In this document: positions 17,419-27,019 of the stretch, one piece after another
Layout: each line of letters begins with the position of its first letter
Position numbering within the stretch: position 1 is the first letter of the stretch
NCBI GenBank assembly: GCA_030748735.1
Contig: JASMLK010000058.1
Coordinates: 57,908 to 121,907 of the forward strand
From: Myxococcota bacterium
Lineage (GTDB): Bacteria; Myxococcota_A; UBA9160; UBA4427
Direction: 5' to 3'
DNA: 64,000 bases
Notes under the pieces: generated by a model
Seen by the model: the letters and a program-made list of their open reading frames with translations, nothing else
Database searches by the model: none
What the model was told of the DNA's origin: nothing
Program-made: the position numbers and the translations under genes

Positions 17419-18971
17419 TGAAGACCGACTACCTGGTCGTGGGAAGCGGTCTGTCCGCGCTCGCCTTCGCGGCGCTCATGGCGCGCGCGGGTAAGCGCGT
17501 GGTCGTGCTCGAGGCCCACTACGCCGCCGGCGGTTACGGGCATACCTTCAGTTACACCCACGGCCCCGACGTCTATCGCTTCAACGCCCAGCTTCACTAT
17601 GTGTGGAACTGCGGGGCGGAAGACACCGTCGGGCGCTTCCTGCGCAAGCTCGGGCTGGAAGACGAGGTCACCTTCGAACGTCTCGACCCGAACGGCTTCG
17701 ATCGCATGCGGATGCCCGGGCATGCAATCGACATCCCCAACGATTGGGATCTGCTCGCGAGCAGGCTAGCCGAAGCGTTTCCGCGCGACGTGGATCGTTG
17801 TCGGGCCTTTCTCTGCGAGGTGCGCGCACTCAAGCGCGAGATCGACGCGCTTCCCCCGGCTCCGCGGGTGCTGCGAATGATCCCCCGGCTCCACCGTTTT
17901 CGACGGCTCTTGCGCTATCGCAACGCGACGCTGCAAGACGTGTTCGACGCGTTCGAACTGCCGCTCGAGGCACAAACCCTGATCGCGTTGCAGTGGCCCG
18001 ACTTCCTGCTGCCGCCCGGCAAACTCTCGTTCTTCGCGTGGGTGATGCTCTTCACCGGCTACATGGGCGGTGCCTACTACCCTACGCGTCACTTCGAGCA
18101 CGTCGTCGAGGCCCTGGTGGCGACCATTGGGGGTGCTGGCGGTGAGGTGCGGCTCAACCATCGCGTGACCGACTTCGTGGTCGAGGGTGGGCGCGTGAGT
18201 GGCGTCGTGGCCGAGGAGGTCGACGACGACGGCATTGCAACAGGGCCGGTCCACGAACTGCGCGGCGCCGAAGTCGTTGCGAACATGGACCCGCGGCGCG
18301 TCGGCGAAATGCTCGGGATGGAGCGCTTCTCGCGGAAGGTCCGAAGCCAGCTCACCTACGAGTATTCGCCTTCCAACTTCATGGCCTACTGCGTGGTGGA
18401 TGGCATCGACCTGCGAGACCACGGCTTCGGCCGATCGAATCTCTTCCACTCGGACGAACCCGACCTCAACGTTGCCTTCCAGGCCATGCTCGAGCGCGGT
18501 GACTATTCGCGACCGAGCTTCGCGGTGACGGTACCGACGCTACTCACGGATGACCGGACGGATTGCCCGCCCGGCAAGCAGATCGTCGAGTTCCTCACGG
18601 TCGCCGACTACGAGCGGTTCAAGCACCTGCGCTTCTCGAAGCCGCGGCAGTACAGCGTTGCGAAGCGCGAGATCTTCGATGCGATCCTCGACGTGGTCGA
18701 GCGTGAATACGTGCCGAAACTTCGCAATCACATCGTATTCAAGATGCTCGGGAGTCCGACCACCAACGAGCGTTTCGTGAACAGCCCTCGCGGCAACTCC
18801 TATGGCTCGAACATGACTCCTGCGAACATGGGCGCCGCGCGCCTCGGTTGGCAGAGTTCGGTGCCCGGGCTCTACTTCTGCAGCGCGACCTCGGGCTACG
18901 CGGGGTTCGCGGGTACGATCTGGACCGGATCGAACCTCTACGGTGAACTCACCGGTGATGCCTTCGTCTGA
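17418..18971 (+). CDS. Retinol saturase/CrtISO-like FAD-dependent oxidoreductase
   Basis: This 517-residue flavoprotein has a Rossmann GSGLSALAFAAL start, EAHYAAGGYGHTF, and a C-terminal FAD clamp (GLYFCSATSGYAGFAGTIWT). FNAQLHYVWN and an interior GGAYYPTRHF loop resemble retinol saturase and carotenoid isomerase-type enzymes. It would reduce, desaturate or isomerise a lipid with conjugated double bonds. The true start is the ATG at 17418, sharing a base with the preceding stop. It is convergent with the NAD/FAD-binding protein at 18989-20224. Confidence 0.85.
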   Translation: MKTDYLVVGSGLSALAFAALMARAGKRVVVLEAHYAAGGYGHTFSYTHGPDVYRFNAQLHYVWNCGAEDTVGRFLRKLGLEDEVTFERLDPNGFDRMRMPGHAIDIPNDWDLLASRLAEAFPRDVDRCRAFLCEVRALKREIDALPPAPRVLRMIPRLHRFRRLLRYRNATLQDVFDAFELPLEAQTLIALQWPDFLLPPGKLSFFAWVMLFTGYMGGAYYPTRHFEHVVEALVATIGGAGGEVRLNHRVTDFVVEGGRVSGVVAEEVDDDGIATGPVHELRGAEVVANMDPRRVGEMLGMERFSRKVRSQLTYEYSPSNFMAYCVVDGIDLRDHGFGRSNLFHSDEPDLNVAFQAMLERGDYSRPSFAVTVPTLLTDDRTDCPPGKQIVEFLTVADYERFKHLRFSKPRQYSVAKREIFDAILDVVEREYVPKLRNHIVFKMLGSPTTNERFVNSPRGNSYGSNMTPANMGAARLGWQSSVPGLYFCSATSGYAGFAGTIWTGSNLYGELTGDAFV

Positions 18972-18988
18972 ACCGCAGGCTGGGGCGT

Positions 18989-20224
18989 TCAGGCAATCGT
19001 GTCGCCGCCCAGTAGCTTCGAGACCGCGAGTGCGGAAGTAACCGCGCCTTCCTGAAGCCCGTCTCCCAACCAGGCGCCCACGTGGTAGGTGTGGTTCTCG
19101 CCGTTGGTGGCCGAGACTTCGTGATGCCACCTGTGTGACTCGACGGTGTAGTCGGGGGTGTGGTGCTCGTGGCGCACGATCACCTGCTCGGAGTCGATCC
19201 ACTCGTCGAGGCCGAAGGCCAACCCGAACGCGCGCTCCTCGGTTTCGGGAACGCCGCACAGCACGTTCAGGTAGCAGTTGTAGCCACCCTGGTGGGGCGC
19301 GGTTTCGATGACGTCGAACTCGGTCATCACCTCGACGCCGCGGCGGTCGTACAGACCTCGGTCCTGGTGAATGAGCACGTGGATGTGGTTCGCCCGCCAG
19401 GCCCCGAAGCGTCGTCGTTCGGCTTCGCTGGGGTCTGCGAGCAGTGCGAGCGTCTGGTCGGGTGGGGCGGCGATCACGAGCTTGTCGAACGAGAGCGCTT
19501 CACCGGATGCCATGTGAACCGTCACCCCGTGCTCTTTGCGCGTGACGCGGTCGACGTGGGCATCGGTGTGCAGCGTTCCCGAAAAACGGTCGACGATACG
19601 GCCCAGATAATCCCAGGAACCCCCTTCGAGGCTCACCCACGACTGCGCGTGCTCGAACGCACGCAGCATCGGGATCGTGAGGCCCGCGGGCATCTCGCGC
19701 ACGCGTTCGTAGGGGATCGAGTAGGCGTAGGTGGCCAGGAGTGCCGCCCAACGATCGGCATCCGCCTCGCTGAGAAGGTCTCCGAACGTGCGCGTGTCGA
19801 GTACGGTCTCGGGGAGGTTGGTTCGTCGGTGGAAGCGGGTCCCCTGCAGTTTGAGTTCGAGCAGGTCGATCAGTTGTCGCAGTCGCTGCCCGAGTGATCC
19901 GCCGGCGCGCTTCATCGAACCGGGAGAGAGATGATGCACGCCGTCGTGGGTCCAGAACGTCGTGGTTCCCGGTACGGGTCGCGTGACACAGCCGAGGGAC
20001 TCGAACAGCCGCATCACGGTCGGAAAGTTACGTGTTTCGAACTCGATGACGCCCGCGTCGAGGATCAAGTTCGCATCGAGATCGCAGCTGACGTTGCGGT
20101 TCAACGTGCGGACGTGACCACCCAGGACCGACGCCTTCTCGAAGACGGTCACGTCGTGTACCCGGTCGAGCAGATGAGCGGTGACGAGTCCAGCACTGCC
20201 ACCGCCGATGATGGCGATCCTCAC
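18989..20224 (-). CDS. NAD/FAD-binding amine-oxidase-fold protein (COG2907-like)
   Basis: This 411-residue flavoprotein opens RIAIIGGGSAGL with EKASVLGGHVRTL, then a CDLDANLILDAGVIEF block typical of the COG2907 NAD/FAD-binding proteins often linked to cyclopropane fatty acid synthase-like genes. I chose the GTG at 20224 because GGAGG lies four bases upstream; the ATG at 20245 has no ribosome site. The C-terminus (YHVGAWLGDGLQEGAVTSAL) closes the FAD site. No cyclopropane synthase is nearby. It is on the same strand as the five-flavoprotein run but separated from it by 160 bases, so it may be the distal gene or an independent unit. Confidence 0.8.
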   Translation of the reverse strand: MRIAIIGGGSAGLVTAHLLDRVHDVTVFEKASVLGGHVRTLNRNVSCDLDANLILDAGVIEFETRNFPTVMRLFESLGCVTRPVPGTTTFWTHDGVHHLSPGSMKRAGGSLGQRLRQLIDLLELKLQGTRFHRRTNLPETVLDTRTFGDLLSEADADRWAALLATYAYSIPYERVREMPAGLTIPMLRAFEHAQSWVSLEGGSWDYLGRIVDRFSGTLHTDAHVDRVTRKEHGVTVHMASGEALSFDKLVIAAPPDQTLALLADPSEAERRRFGAWRANHIHVLIHQDRGLYDRRGVEVMTEFDVIETAPHQGGYNCYLNVLCGVPETEERAFGLAFGLDEWIDSEQVIVRHEHHTPDYTVESHRWHHEVSATNGENHTYHVGAWLGDGLQEGAVTSALAVSKLLGGDTIA

Positions 20225-20384
20225 GGGCCCTCCGCAGCGCCGCATCGTCGTCGACCGGTTCGAGTGCCGATCGAGATCGTCATGGCGCTAGCGGTCTGAT
20301 TCTAGCGGCACACTCGGAGGGCTTGGGAGCGATGCGACTCGATACAGGACCCAGATTGGGAATGCGGACAAGATTCGGTCAGAG

Positions 20385-21929
20385 TCAGCCGCGCTCAGGG
20401 ATGGGGCGACCGAGCTCTTCGCCTACGACACGCGCAGCGAGGTAGCCGGGGCCGCCGAGCACCATGCCGCCCGGGTAGACCGAAGCTCCGCCCACGAAGA
20501 GCCCGGGGATCGGAGTGGCGCAGTGGGAACACAGATCGTTGGGGCGCAGGTAGCCCATCTGCAGGGTCGAATAGGCGCCGTGCTTGAAAGAGCCTCGCTT
20601 CATCGTCGTGAGTTTCTGTTCGATGTCTCTGGGTGTGCATTCGCGCCGTAGCACGATGTCGCCTACTTCGGCGAACTTCTGTAGCCGGGCGATGGCGCTG
20701 TCACCAAAGGCCTTTGCCTCCGTTTCCCAGGGCTGGTCGTAGTGAACGACTGCTTCGGCGCGGATCAGCTGGTGTCCCGGTGGCGCCATCGTGGCGTCGA
20801 AGCGGCTGGGCACGGTGATGTGCAGCCAATCGCATTCGGTTTCCTGGCCCGCATCGACCCGGGCCAGGTGTGCATGCAGTTCGTCCTCGGTTTCGAGCCC
20901 GCACAGTACGACCAGTGCGTCGTCGACTCTCGGGTCCTCGGCGCGATAGCCGACCTTTCCGTGGATGCCGAGATGCAGACCGAAAAGGGTTCGCTCTTCC
21001 CATTCCCAGTTTTGCGTCGCGAGGGCGACGTCTTCCGGCAGATCTTCTTCCGCGATGAGCTGTCCGAAGGTCTGCTCGGGATTCAGGGTCGAGATCACGG
21101 CGTCTGCTTCGAAACGCTCTCCTCCGTCGACTTCCACGGCAACGGCACGATCCCCGTCGAAGACGATCTTCTGCGCCTCACTCATGTCCATGACGCGCCC
21201 ACCATCCTGCAGGAACGAGCGATAGATCGCGGAAGAGAGCCGATGCGATCCCCCCTTTACCAGCGAAGCGTTGAGCATTCGGCACAGGTAGAGGGGGAAG
21301 AGGAAGCCGAGAGGCTCGTCGAGATGAAGTCCCCACATCGCAGGCAACGACAGCAGCGCCATGCGCACTCGCGGGTCCTTGAAGCCGTAGTCGTCCACCA
21401 TCTCGATGAAGCTGTACTCGGAGATCGCTGCGAGCCGGCTGCCGACAGGTGTCTTCTCGAATTCCACCATCTGGTCGAGCGCGGGTTCGGGCAACTCGTA
21501 CGTCATCGGGATCAGGTACTGATCCAGAATGGGCTGGAATTCCTCCCACATGCGTACGTAGCAACGCGCGTCGTCGGGAGAGAAGGTCTCGATCGAGGTG
21601 GCGGTCTCCGCGGGATCACCGGTGAAGATCATCGACCGACCATCGGCGAAGGGGAAAGCTGCACCGACGGGCGGCTGCAAATAGCGAACGCCGAGATCGG
21701 GGAGGCCCAGATCGAGATAGGCGGGCATCTGCTCGGCCATCATGTGATACGTGGCGTGCAGGTTGAGCCTGAAGCCGTGGTACTCATCGGTGTTGAGGCC
21801 ACCTCCCGTTTCGTGCCGTCGTTCGAGGAGCAAAACCTTGTTGCCGGCTTTTGCGAGGTAGGCACTCGCGATCAGTCCATTCGGCCCTGCACCGATCACC
21901 ACTGCATCGTACTTCTGTGTCCCGCTCAT
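20385..21929 (-). CDS. Phytoene-desaturase-like flavoprotein (group 2, copy 1)
   Basis: This 514-residue flavoprotein has an N-terminal GAGPNGLIASAYLAKAG and ERRHETGGGLNT, with the C-terminal FAD segment GLFVGGASVYPGGMVLGGPG. It shares HATYHMM-like, MKRGSFKHGAYSTLQMGYLR and GG-PGYL blocks with the gene at 25293-26981, so the two are paralogs. I start it at the ATG at 21929, which overlaps the upstream gene's TGA in an ATGA; the longer frame runs through that gene. Translational coupling suggests that the partner at 21926-23674 and this protein are made in a fixed ratio, perhaps as a complex. No signal peptide, so cytoplasmic. Last gene of the operon. Confidence 0.86.
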   Translation of the reverse strand: MSGTQKYDAVVIGAGPNGLIASAYLAKAGNKVLLLERRHETGGGLNTDEYHGFRLNLHATYHMMAEQMPAYLDLGLPDLGVRYLQPPVGAAFPFADGRSMIFTGDPAETATSIETFSPDDARCYVRMWEEFQPILDQYLIPMTYELPEPALDQMVEFEKTPVGSRLAAISEYSFIEMVDDYGFKDPRVRMALLSLPAMWGLHLDEPLGFLFPLYLCRMLNASLVKGGSHRLSSAIYRSFLQDGGRVMDMSEAQKIVFDGDRAVAVEVDGGERFEADAVISTLNPEQTFGQLIAEEDLPEDVALATQNWEWEERTLFGLHLGIHGKVGYRAEDPRVDDALVVLCGLETEDELHAHLARVDAGQETECDWLHITVPSRFDATMAPPGHQLIRAEAVVHYDQPWETEAKAFGDSAIARLQKFAEVGDIVLRRECTPRDIEQKLTTMKRGSFKHGAYSTLQMGYLRPNDLCSHCATPIPGLFVGGASVYPGGMVLGGPGYLAARVVGEELGRPIPERG

Positions 21930-23674
21930 GACTGGGTCTCCTCTCCGGACGGTGCGTTCTTCCAGCGATCGTCGACACCGAGATTCAGTGGGATTCGCGG
22001 CAGGTTGGTCAGGAACCAGTCGAAGGGCTGTGCGGCCCACCAATCGCGGTTGCGACAGCCGAGGTCTTCCGCGACCTCGGTGGCAGTGAGGCAACCGCTC
22101 GCGAGGTGCGTCGCACCAAACGGGTGGATCGAATTCGAGAGATAGAGTCCCGGTATGAAGCTGCGCGACACGCCATTTTGAACGACACCCGGCAGCGGTC
22201 GGTTGGCTCCGTACTGCTCGGGGATCGCACTGCCACCGATCATGTTGCCCCGCACGGCCGACGGGTTCATCATTTCCTGGTTCATCGGCGTATTGACGTG
22301 TTGCTCGATGATCAGGTCCTTGAAGCCCGGTGCGAACTGCTCGTAGAGTTCGGTCATCTCGTCGCCCAGGGCCTCTCCGAGCCCCTGCCGCCAGGAATCC
22401 CAGCCCGGCAGACGTTTGTTTCGCCAGCGGCGCGGTCGCGGTGGCACGGTCATCCAGGCCGACACGGTGTGACAACCGGGTGGTGCCTGGGTGGGGTCGG
22501 CGCGCGTGAAGTTGAACCAACCCCCCATCGTTCGCGAGGGAACCACTCCAGTGGCGGCTTCGGCCTGGATGGTGCGGATCTCGTCGAGGCTGTCTCCACC
22601 GAAGTAGCCGACCCAGCAACGCTGGATGCCCGGGTCGTAGTCGGCCGAGGCGAAGACGGGATCGCCCTTGAGCGCCCAACACACTGCGAGTAGTTGCGGG
22701 TCGTCGTAGTTGAAGTACTTGATGCGCCGCGCCCAGGTTGCGCCGATCGCTTCTTCACCGAGCAGCCGCAGGAAGGTCGGCACCAGTGTCAGGTTGGACA
22801 CGATGGTGTTGGCGCGGATCTCTTCGCCGGGGAGCAGGGCGTCTTCCGAAAGCCGAATGCCGACCGCTCGGCCGTCTTCCATCAGGATCTTCTCGACGGG
22901 GCACGTCGTCCAGATCTTTCCGCCGTTGGCGACGAAGCACTTGACCAGCGAATGGGTGAGCGCGTGCGAGCCGCCCTTGGCGGTGTGGACCGCCATCGGG
23001 TTGAGCCCCGCGAGCCCCATCACGGTGGGGCCCACACGCCGGTTGAGAGGCCATTGTCCGGTGAACTCGCCGAGCGCACCGGGCAGGGTCTTGGTGTGTT
23101 CCGACTCGAAGAGCGTTTCCAGAAGCTCGAAGCCGGTCATCCGACTGATATCGTCGCCCGAAAGCGGAACATCGAGCGACTTCATGAGCCCGTCGTTGAA
23201 GTTGGCCGTCAGGTCGGCGAGTTCTTCGGTCGGAAGCCCGAAGACGGCCCGGCGGTTGATCTCCAGGGCCTCGGCACCGTGCTCCATCTGGTAGGCACCG
23301 ATCTTCGCCACCACGCCGGCATCGTGCTCGGAGTGCCGCGCGATGCTGGCCTGCGACTGCATCGGGTCGAGGGCCAGCAGCGAGTTGGTTCCATCGCGAA
23401 AGGGCTTCGCGAACAGCACGTCGCAGCCGCGCAAGTCGAGGCCGTATTGCTCGAGCTCGAGGTCGGCCATGGCGGGGCTCATGGCCGGAACGATCCACTG
23501 GGCATGGGTGTTGTGCAGGAAGCCCGGCCGCCCGAGTTCGACCGTGTCGCAGAAGGCTCCGCATTGTCCCCGAGCTTCGAAGACAGCGACCGACAGGCCG
23601 GCCTTTTGTAGATAGGCGGCAACGGTCAGCCCGTTGATCCCGCCTCCGATGATGATGACGTCAAAGTCCTTCAC
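21926..23674 (-). CDS. Phytoene-desaturase-like flavoprotein (group 3, copy 1)
   Basis: This 582-residue flavoprotein starts with DVIIIGGGINGLTVAAYLQK and EARGQCGAFCDT. The mid-region has CPVEKILMEDGRAVGIRLSE, shared almost word for word with the gene at 27020-28744 (CPVEEILVEDGRAVGVRLRD). The FAD clamp IPGLYLSNSIHPFGATHLAS is followed by a family-specific tail with a WWAAQPFDWF aromatic block, mirrored by WWYASPYYM in its paralog. The substrate is unknown. It overlaps the next gene by four bases, and is 127 bases downstream of the group 1 gene. Confidence 0.85.
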   Translation of the reverse strand: MKDFDVIIIGGGINGLTVAAYLQKAGLSVAVFEARGQCGAFCDTVELGRPGFLHNTHAQWIVPAMSPAMADLELEQYGLDLRGCDVLFAKPFRDGTNSLLALDPMQSQASIARHSEHDAGVVAKIGAYQMEHGAEALEINRRAVFGLPTEELADLTANFNDGLMKSLDVPLSGDDISRMTGFELLETLFESEHTKTLPGALGEFTGQWPLNRRVGPTVMGLAGLNPMAVHTAKGGSHALTHSLVKCFVANGGKIWTTCPVEKILMEDGRAVGIRLSEDALLPGEEIRANTIVSNLTLVPTFLRLLGEEAIGATWARRIKYFNYDDPQLLAVCWALKGDPVFASADYDPGIQRCWVGYFGGDSLDEIRTIQAEAATGVVPSRTMGGWFNFTRADPTQAPPGCHTVSAWMTVPPRPRRWRNKRLPGWDSWRQGLGEALGDEMTELYEQFAPGFKDLIIEQHVNTPMNQEMMNPSAVRGNMIGGSAIPEQYGANRPLPGVVQNGVSRSFIPGLYLSNSIHPFGATHLASGCLTATEVAEDLGCRNRDWWAAQPFDWFLTNLPRIPLNLGVDDRWKNAPSGEETQS

Positions 23675-23801
23675 TGACTTGTTCTCCCAATGCCCAGGTC
23701 GGCCAATGCGCCGGGCGTTCTTGTGCTGTGTGTCTTTGTCTCCACCGGCGGACTGGTGGCGGTATTCGGGTGTCTAGCCCGGTGAGAAATGCAGGCTAGC
23801 C

Positions 23802-25274
23802 TCAACTCGCCTGGTGATCGTCGTGGTATCGCCCAACTGTGTCGGCAACGTTCATGCCGGATTCGATCGCCTGCTGGGTTCCCACACCCGTTCCCCCCGC
23901 GTCGCAGCCAACATAGAAGAGGCCGCGGACCGGAGCCTGGATCGATGGCTTCTGCTCTCCGCACTGGCCCACGATCTGGCCCAACCCGATGGTCTCACCC
24001 CCAACCCCGGGCAGCACCGCGTCGCGCGTTGCGTTGGAGACGCTGCGCGTCGAGTAGAAGTCCTTCGACTCGATACAGGACTCGAGCTCGGGGAAGGCGC
24101 TGAAGAGAGTCTGCTCGCCCGCGTGTGCCCAGGCCTCGAGTTCCTGCTTGCTGAGTTCGGGGTCTGGCGGGCAGAACGAACCCGTCATCAGCATCTGCTT
24201 CCCCTCTGGTGCCGCATCGGGGTCGTAGTTGGAGGGTACTTCGTAGTAGAGAACACCCTCTCTGGATGCCTTTCCCGCGCAGGCCTCATTGAACCGCTCG
24301 AGGCTCCATGGGCTGGTGTTCGAGAAGATCACGCCAAAGGGAGCATCCGTAACCGGCTTGTCGAGGAAGTAGCGGTAGCCGATCAGCGAGTAGGAGGGGA
24401 CCAGGTCTCTCACGTAGTTCGCATAGATCTCGTCGAAGTGTTGCTCGCCGACGAGCTTCAACACCGTAGGCTGTAGGCCGGCGTTGCTGATGACGATGGG
24501 CGCCTCGAACCGGCCCTTGTCGGTTGCGACTCCCACGACACGGCCGTCTTCGACGATGATCTCGTCGACGCGAGTGCTCATGAGCACCTCACCCGAGTGT
24601 CTGCGTACGCCCTCGCAGTAGGCTTCGGCGATGCGGCCGAAGCCGCCCTTGCAAAACACGCCACCTCCGCGAAGAAACATCGCCTGCAAACTCGAAATCG
24701 CCTCTGCGGCGTCCAGTGAGTCGACGGGCACCATGAACATCCCATCGCAGCACAGGCTTACCAGAAAGGCATAGAGCGGGGTCGGCAGATTCGCGGCGGT
24801 GAGCCACGAGTCGAAGTTCGTGCCGCTGAGCTCTGCGACCTTCTCCGGAGGCATCAGGGTCATCTCGGCCATGAACTGAAGCGCCGACGCGCGCTTCTCT
24901 TCCTCGATCTCGAGCCAGTCGAAGATGATGGTCGGGTCCAGTTGCTCGCTCGGGGCATCGGGCATGCGGACGAACTTGTCGCCCGGGGTGCGATAGATGC
25001 TCCCCTGTTGGCCGGGTACGATGAGGGTGGCAAGGTCCGCGACACCGAGGTCGTCGAGTACGACCTGGTAGAGGTTGTCCTGGACGGGGGCACCGATCAC
25101 GACCCAGGCCGTGTAGGTGAAGCCGCTCTTCGAAAGGCTGAGTGCCTTGCCGCCGGCGACGGCGTTCTTTTCCAGCAGCAGAACCTTGAGGCCCCGCTTG
25201 GCGAGCAGCCCCGCACAAGAACTTCCGCCGAAGCCGGCACCGATGATGATTGCGTCGTAGCTCTGTTCAGACAT
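23802..25274 (-). CDS. Phytoene-desaturase-like flavoprotein (group 1)
   Basis: This 490-residue flavoprotein has GAGFGGSSCAGLLAKRG at the N-terminus, AVAGGKALSL, and C-terminal VGCDAGGTGVGTQQAIESG. It is a paralog of the stand-alone gene at 4247-5707 over its whole length. It lies between the two group 3/group 2 pairs of the operon: 18 bases after the group 2 gene at 25293 and 127 bases before the group 3 gene at 23674. An imperfect hairpin (CCACC...GGTGG, 23742-23759) sits in that longer gap and could attenuate transcription, although no T-run follows. Confidence 0.85.
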   Translation of the reverse strand: MSEQSYDAIIIGAGFGGSSCAGLLAKRGLKVLLLEKNAVAGGKALSLSKSGFTYTAWVVIGAPVQDNLYQVVLDDLGVADLATLIVPGQQGSIYRTPGDKFVRMPDAPSEQLDPTIIFDWLEIEEEKRASALQFMAEMTLMPPEKVAELSGTNFDSWLTAANLPTPLYAFLVSLCCDGMFMVPVDSLDAAEAISSLQAMFLRGGGVFCKGGFGRIAEAYCEGVRRHSGEVLMSTRVDEIIVEDGRVVGVATDKGRFEAPIVISNAGLQPTVLKLVGEQHFDEIYANYVRDLVPSYSLIGYRYFLDKPVTDAPFGVIFSNTSPWSLERFNEACAGKASREGVLYYEVPSNYDPDAAPEGKQMLMTGSFCPPDPELSKQELEAWAHAGEQTLFSAFPELESCIESKDFYSTRSVSNATRDAVLPGVGGETIGLGQIVGQCGEQKPSIQAPVRGLFYVGCDAGGTGVGTQQAIESGMNVADTVGRYHDDHQAS

Positions 25275-25292
25275 GTCTTTTCTCCAGGGCGA

Positions 25293-26981
25293 CTACTCCT
25301 CGAGGTAGTCCTTGATGTAACGCTCCATTTCCGGCGTTGGTTTCCACCAGCGCTTTACACCGAGGTCGTCGGCGACCTTGTTGGCACCGAGATAACCGGG
25401 CCCCCCGAGTACGAGACCACCCGGGAAGGTCGAGGCGCCGCAGGTGTACAGGCCCTCGATCGGCGTGTTCGTTTCGGAGCAATCCTGATTGGGCCGGAAG
25501 CATCCCATCTGCAGTGGGGTGTAGTCGCCGTGTTTGATGGATCCTCGGCGCATCTGGGGGAAGCGGATCTGGATTTCCTCCGGGTCTTCCATGCTCGTGC
25601 TGATGATCGTGTCGGGGTTGATGTTGGGCGCGGCTTTGCGCCAGTTCGCCAGCATGGCCGCTTCGACTTCCGCGCGTCGGTTCAGCCAGCCACCCTCGAG
25701 GTCGTAGGGGGCGTGGATCTGGTACATCGAGACGTACTTGCCCGGTTGGTCGGACAGCGTTGGGTCGAACAAGCTCTCGCAGGTCGAATGACCACCGAAG
25801 CTGTTGAGGTCGAGCTTGCCGTCGATCACGTTGTCCCAGTGGGCCAACAACTGGTCGACGCTCTCGATGCCCACCACCGTGGCGAAACTCTTGTCGATCC
25901 AGGGGTCATCGCACGCGTAGTGGGGAGGCTCGTCCGTTGCGATGTGAAGGGTGTTGAAGCTCCACTTGTCCCACGCCCAGCCTTCTACATCTTCGGTCAA
26001 CTGGCTCGGAAGGTGCTCTCGCCCCACCAGGTCCAAGAAGGTGGTCTCGGGGTCGAGTGTGGACATCACCACCTTGCTGCGCAGGACGCGGCCTTCGTGG
26101 GCGAGCTGTACTCCAGCGGCACGACCATTCTCGAGCAAGATCTTGTCGACAGCGGCCGCTTCGAGGATCAGTCCGCCACCCTTTACGACCTCGCGCGCGA
26201 GCGCACCGGCAAACTTGTGAGAGCCGCCGTAGCAGTAACACTTGTTGACGGTGCGATCGAGGAGCAGGGGGACCATGAACCCCAGCCCTGACTCCCTCGG
26301 ATCGAGCCCCCACATGCACGACGCGTAGAGCATCAACGTGCGCACCTTTTCGTGCTCGAAGGTTTCGTTGATGATTTCGAGTGGGGTCGCCTCGCCGATC
26401 TCCAGCATCTTGCGACCCAGCGCTGTCCGTTCCATCGCGATCGTGGTTTCGATCGGCGGCATCGGGGGCAGGTAGGTGGCGGGCCCCAGAATGTCCTTCA
26501 CGATTCGCTTCCAGTCGCGAACGACCTTGCCGTAGGTCTGTGCGTCGGCAAACGAGAACTTGCTGATCGAATCCTTGGTGTCGTTGGTTTGTTGGGCCAG
26601 CAGAACCGACGAGCCATCCTCGAAGACCATGCCGGTCTGGGCATTCGGTTTGATCCAGGTCAACGCCTGCGCGTTCAGGTCGAAGTCCCGAATCGCCGGC
26701 ATGTAGTCCACCATCATGTGGTAGAGCACGTGCGGGTTGGAGGAATAACAGGGGAAGAGGTTTTCTTCCGTGGAGAGTCCACCGCCGACTTCGAATCGGC
26801 GTTCACACAGTGCGACGCGGAGCCCGGCTCTTGCCAGATAGGCTGCGGCGATCAACCCGTTGGGGCCGCCCCCGATGATCGTGACGTCGAACTCGCTCTC
26901 GTCGGGGAACTCTTCTTGCATGTGGCCGAAGGGGTTGTTTGCGTCGTACTCGAATCGGGACTCGTACTTGAAGTCGGTCAT
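25293..26981 (-). CDS. Phytoene-desaturase-like flavoprotein (group 2, copy 2)
   Basis: This 562-residue flavoprotein is a paralog of 20385-21929 with an extra acidic/aromatic N-terminal extension of about 30 residues (FKYESRFEYDANNPFGHMQE). FAD motif GGGPNGLIAAAYLARAG is at about 34-50, then ERRFEVGGGLST, and the C-terminal FAD clamp is GLYTCGASTFPGGLVLGGPG. MRRGSIKHGDYTPLQMGCFR matches the paralog block. The start at 26981 is set by a GGAGA/AGAGG region; the longer frame upstream overlaps the neighbouring gene. It follows the group 3 copy 2 gene after 38 bases. Confidence 0.86.
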   Translation of the reverse strand: MTDFKYESRFEYDANNPFGHMQEEFPDESEFDVTIIGGGPNGLIAAAYLARAGLRVALCERRFEVGGGLSTEENLFPCYSSNPHVLYHMMVDYMPAIRDFDLNAQALTWIKPNAQTGMVFEDGSSVLLAQQTNDTKDSISKFSFADAQTYGKVVRDWKRIVKDILGPATYLPPMPPIETTIAMERTALGRKMLEIGEATPLEIINETFEHEKVRTLMLYASCMWGLDPRESGLGFMVPLLLDRTVNKCYCYGGSHKFAGALAREVVKGGGLILEAAAVDKILLENGRAAGVQLAHEGRVLRSKVVMSTLDPETTFLDLVGREHLPSQLTEDVEGWAWDKWSFNTLHIATDEPPHYACDDPWIDKSFATVVGIESVDQLLAHWDNVIDGKLDLNSFGGHSTCESLFDPTLSDQPGKYVSMYQIHAPYDLEGGWLNRRAEVEAAMLANWRKAAPNINPDTIISTSMEDPEEIQIRFPQMRRGSIKHGDYTPLQMGCFRPNQDCSETNTPIEGLYTCGASTFPGGLVLGGPGYLGANKVADDLGVKRWWKPTPEMERYIKDYLEE

Positions 26982-27019
26982 CCTCTTGTCTCCATGCCTC
27001 GCGCTTCTTGACTTGCGGC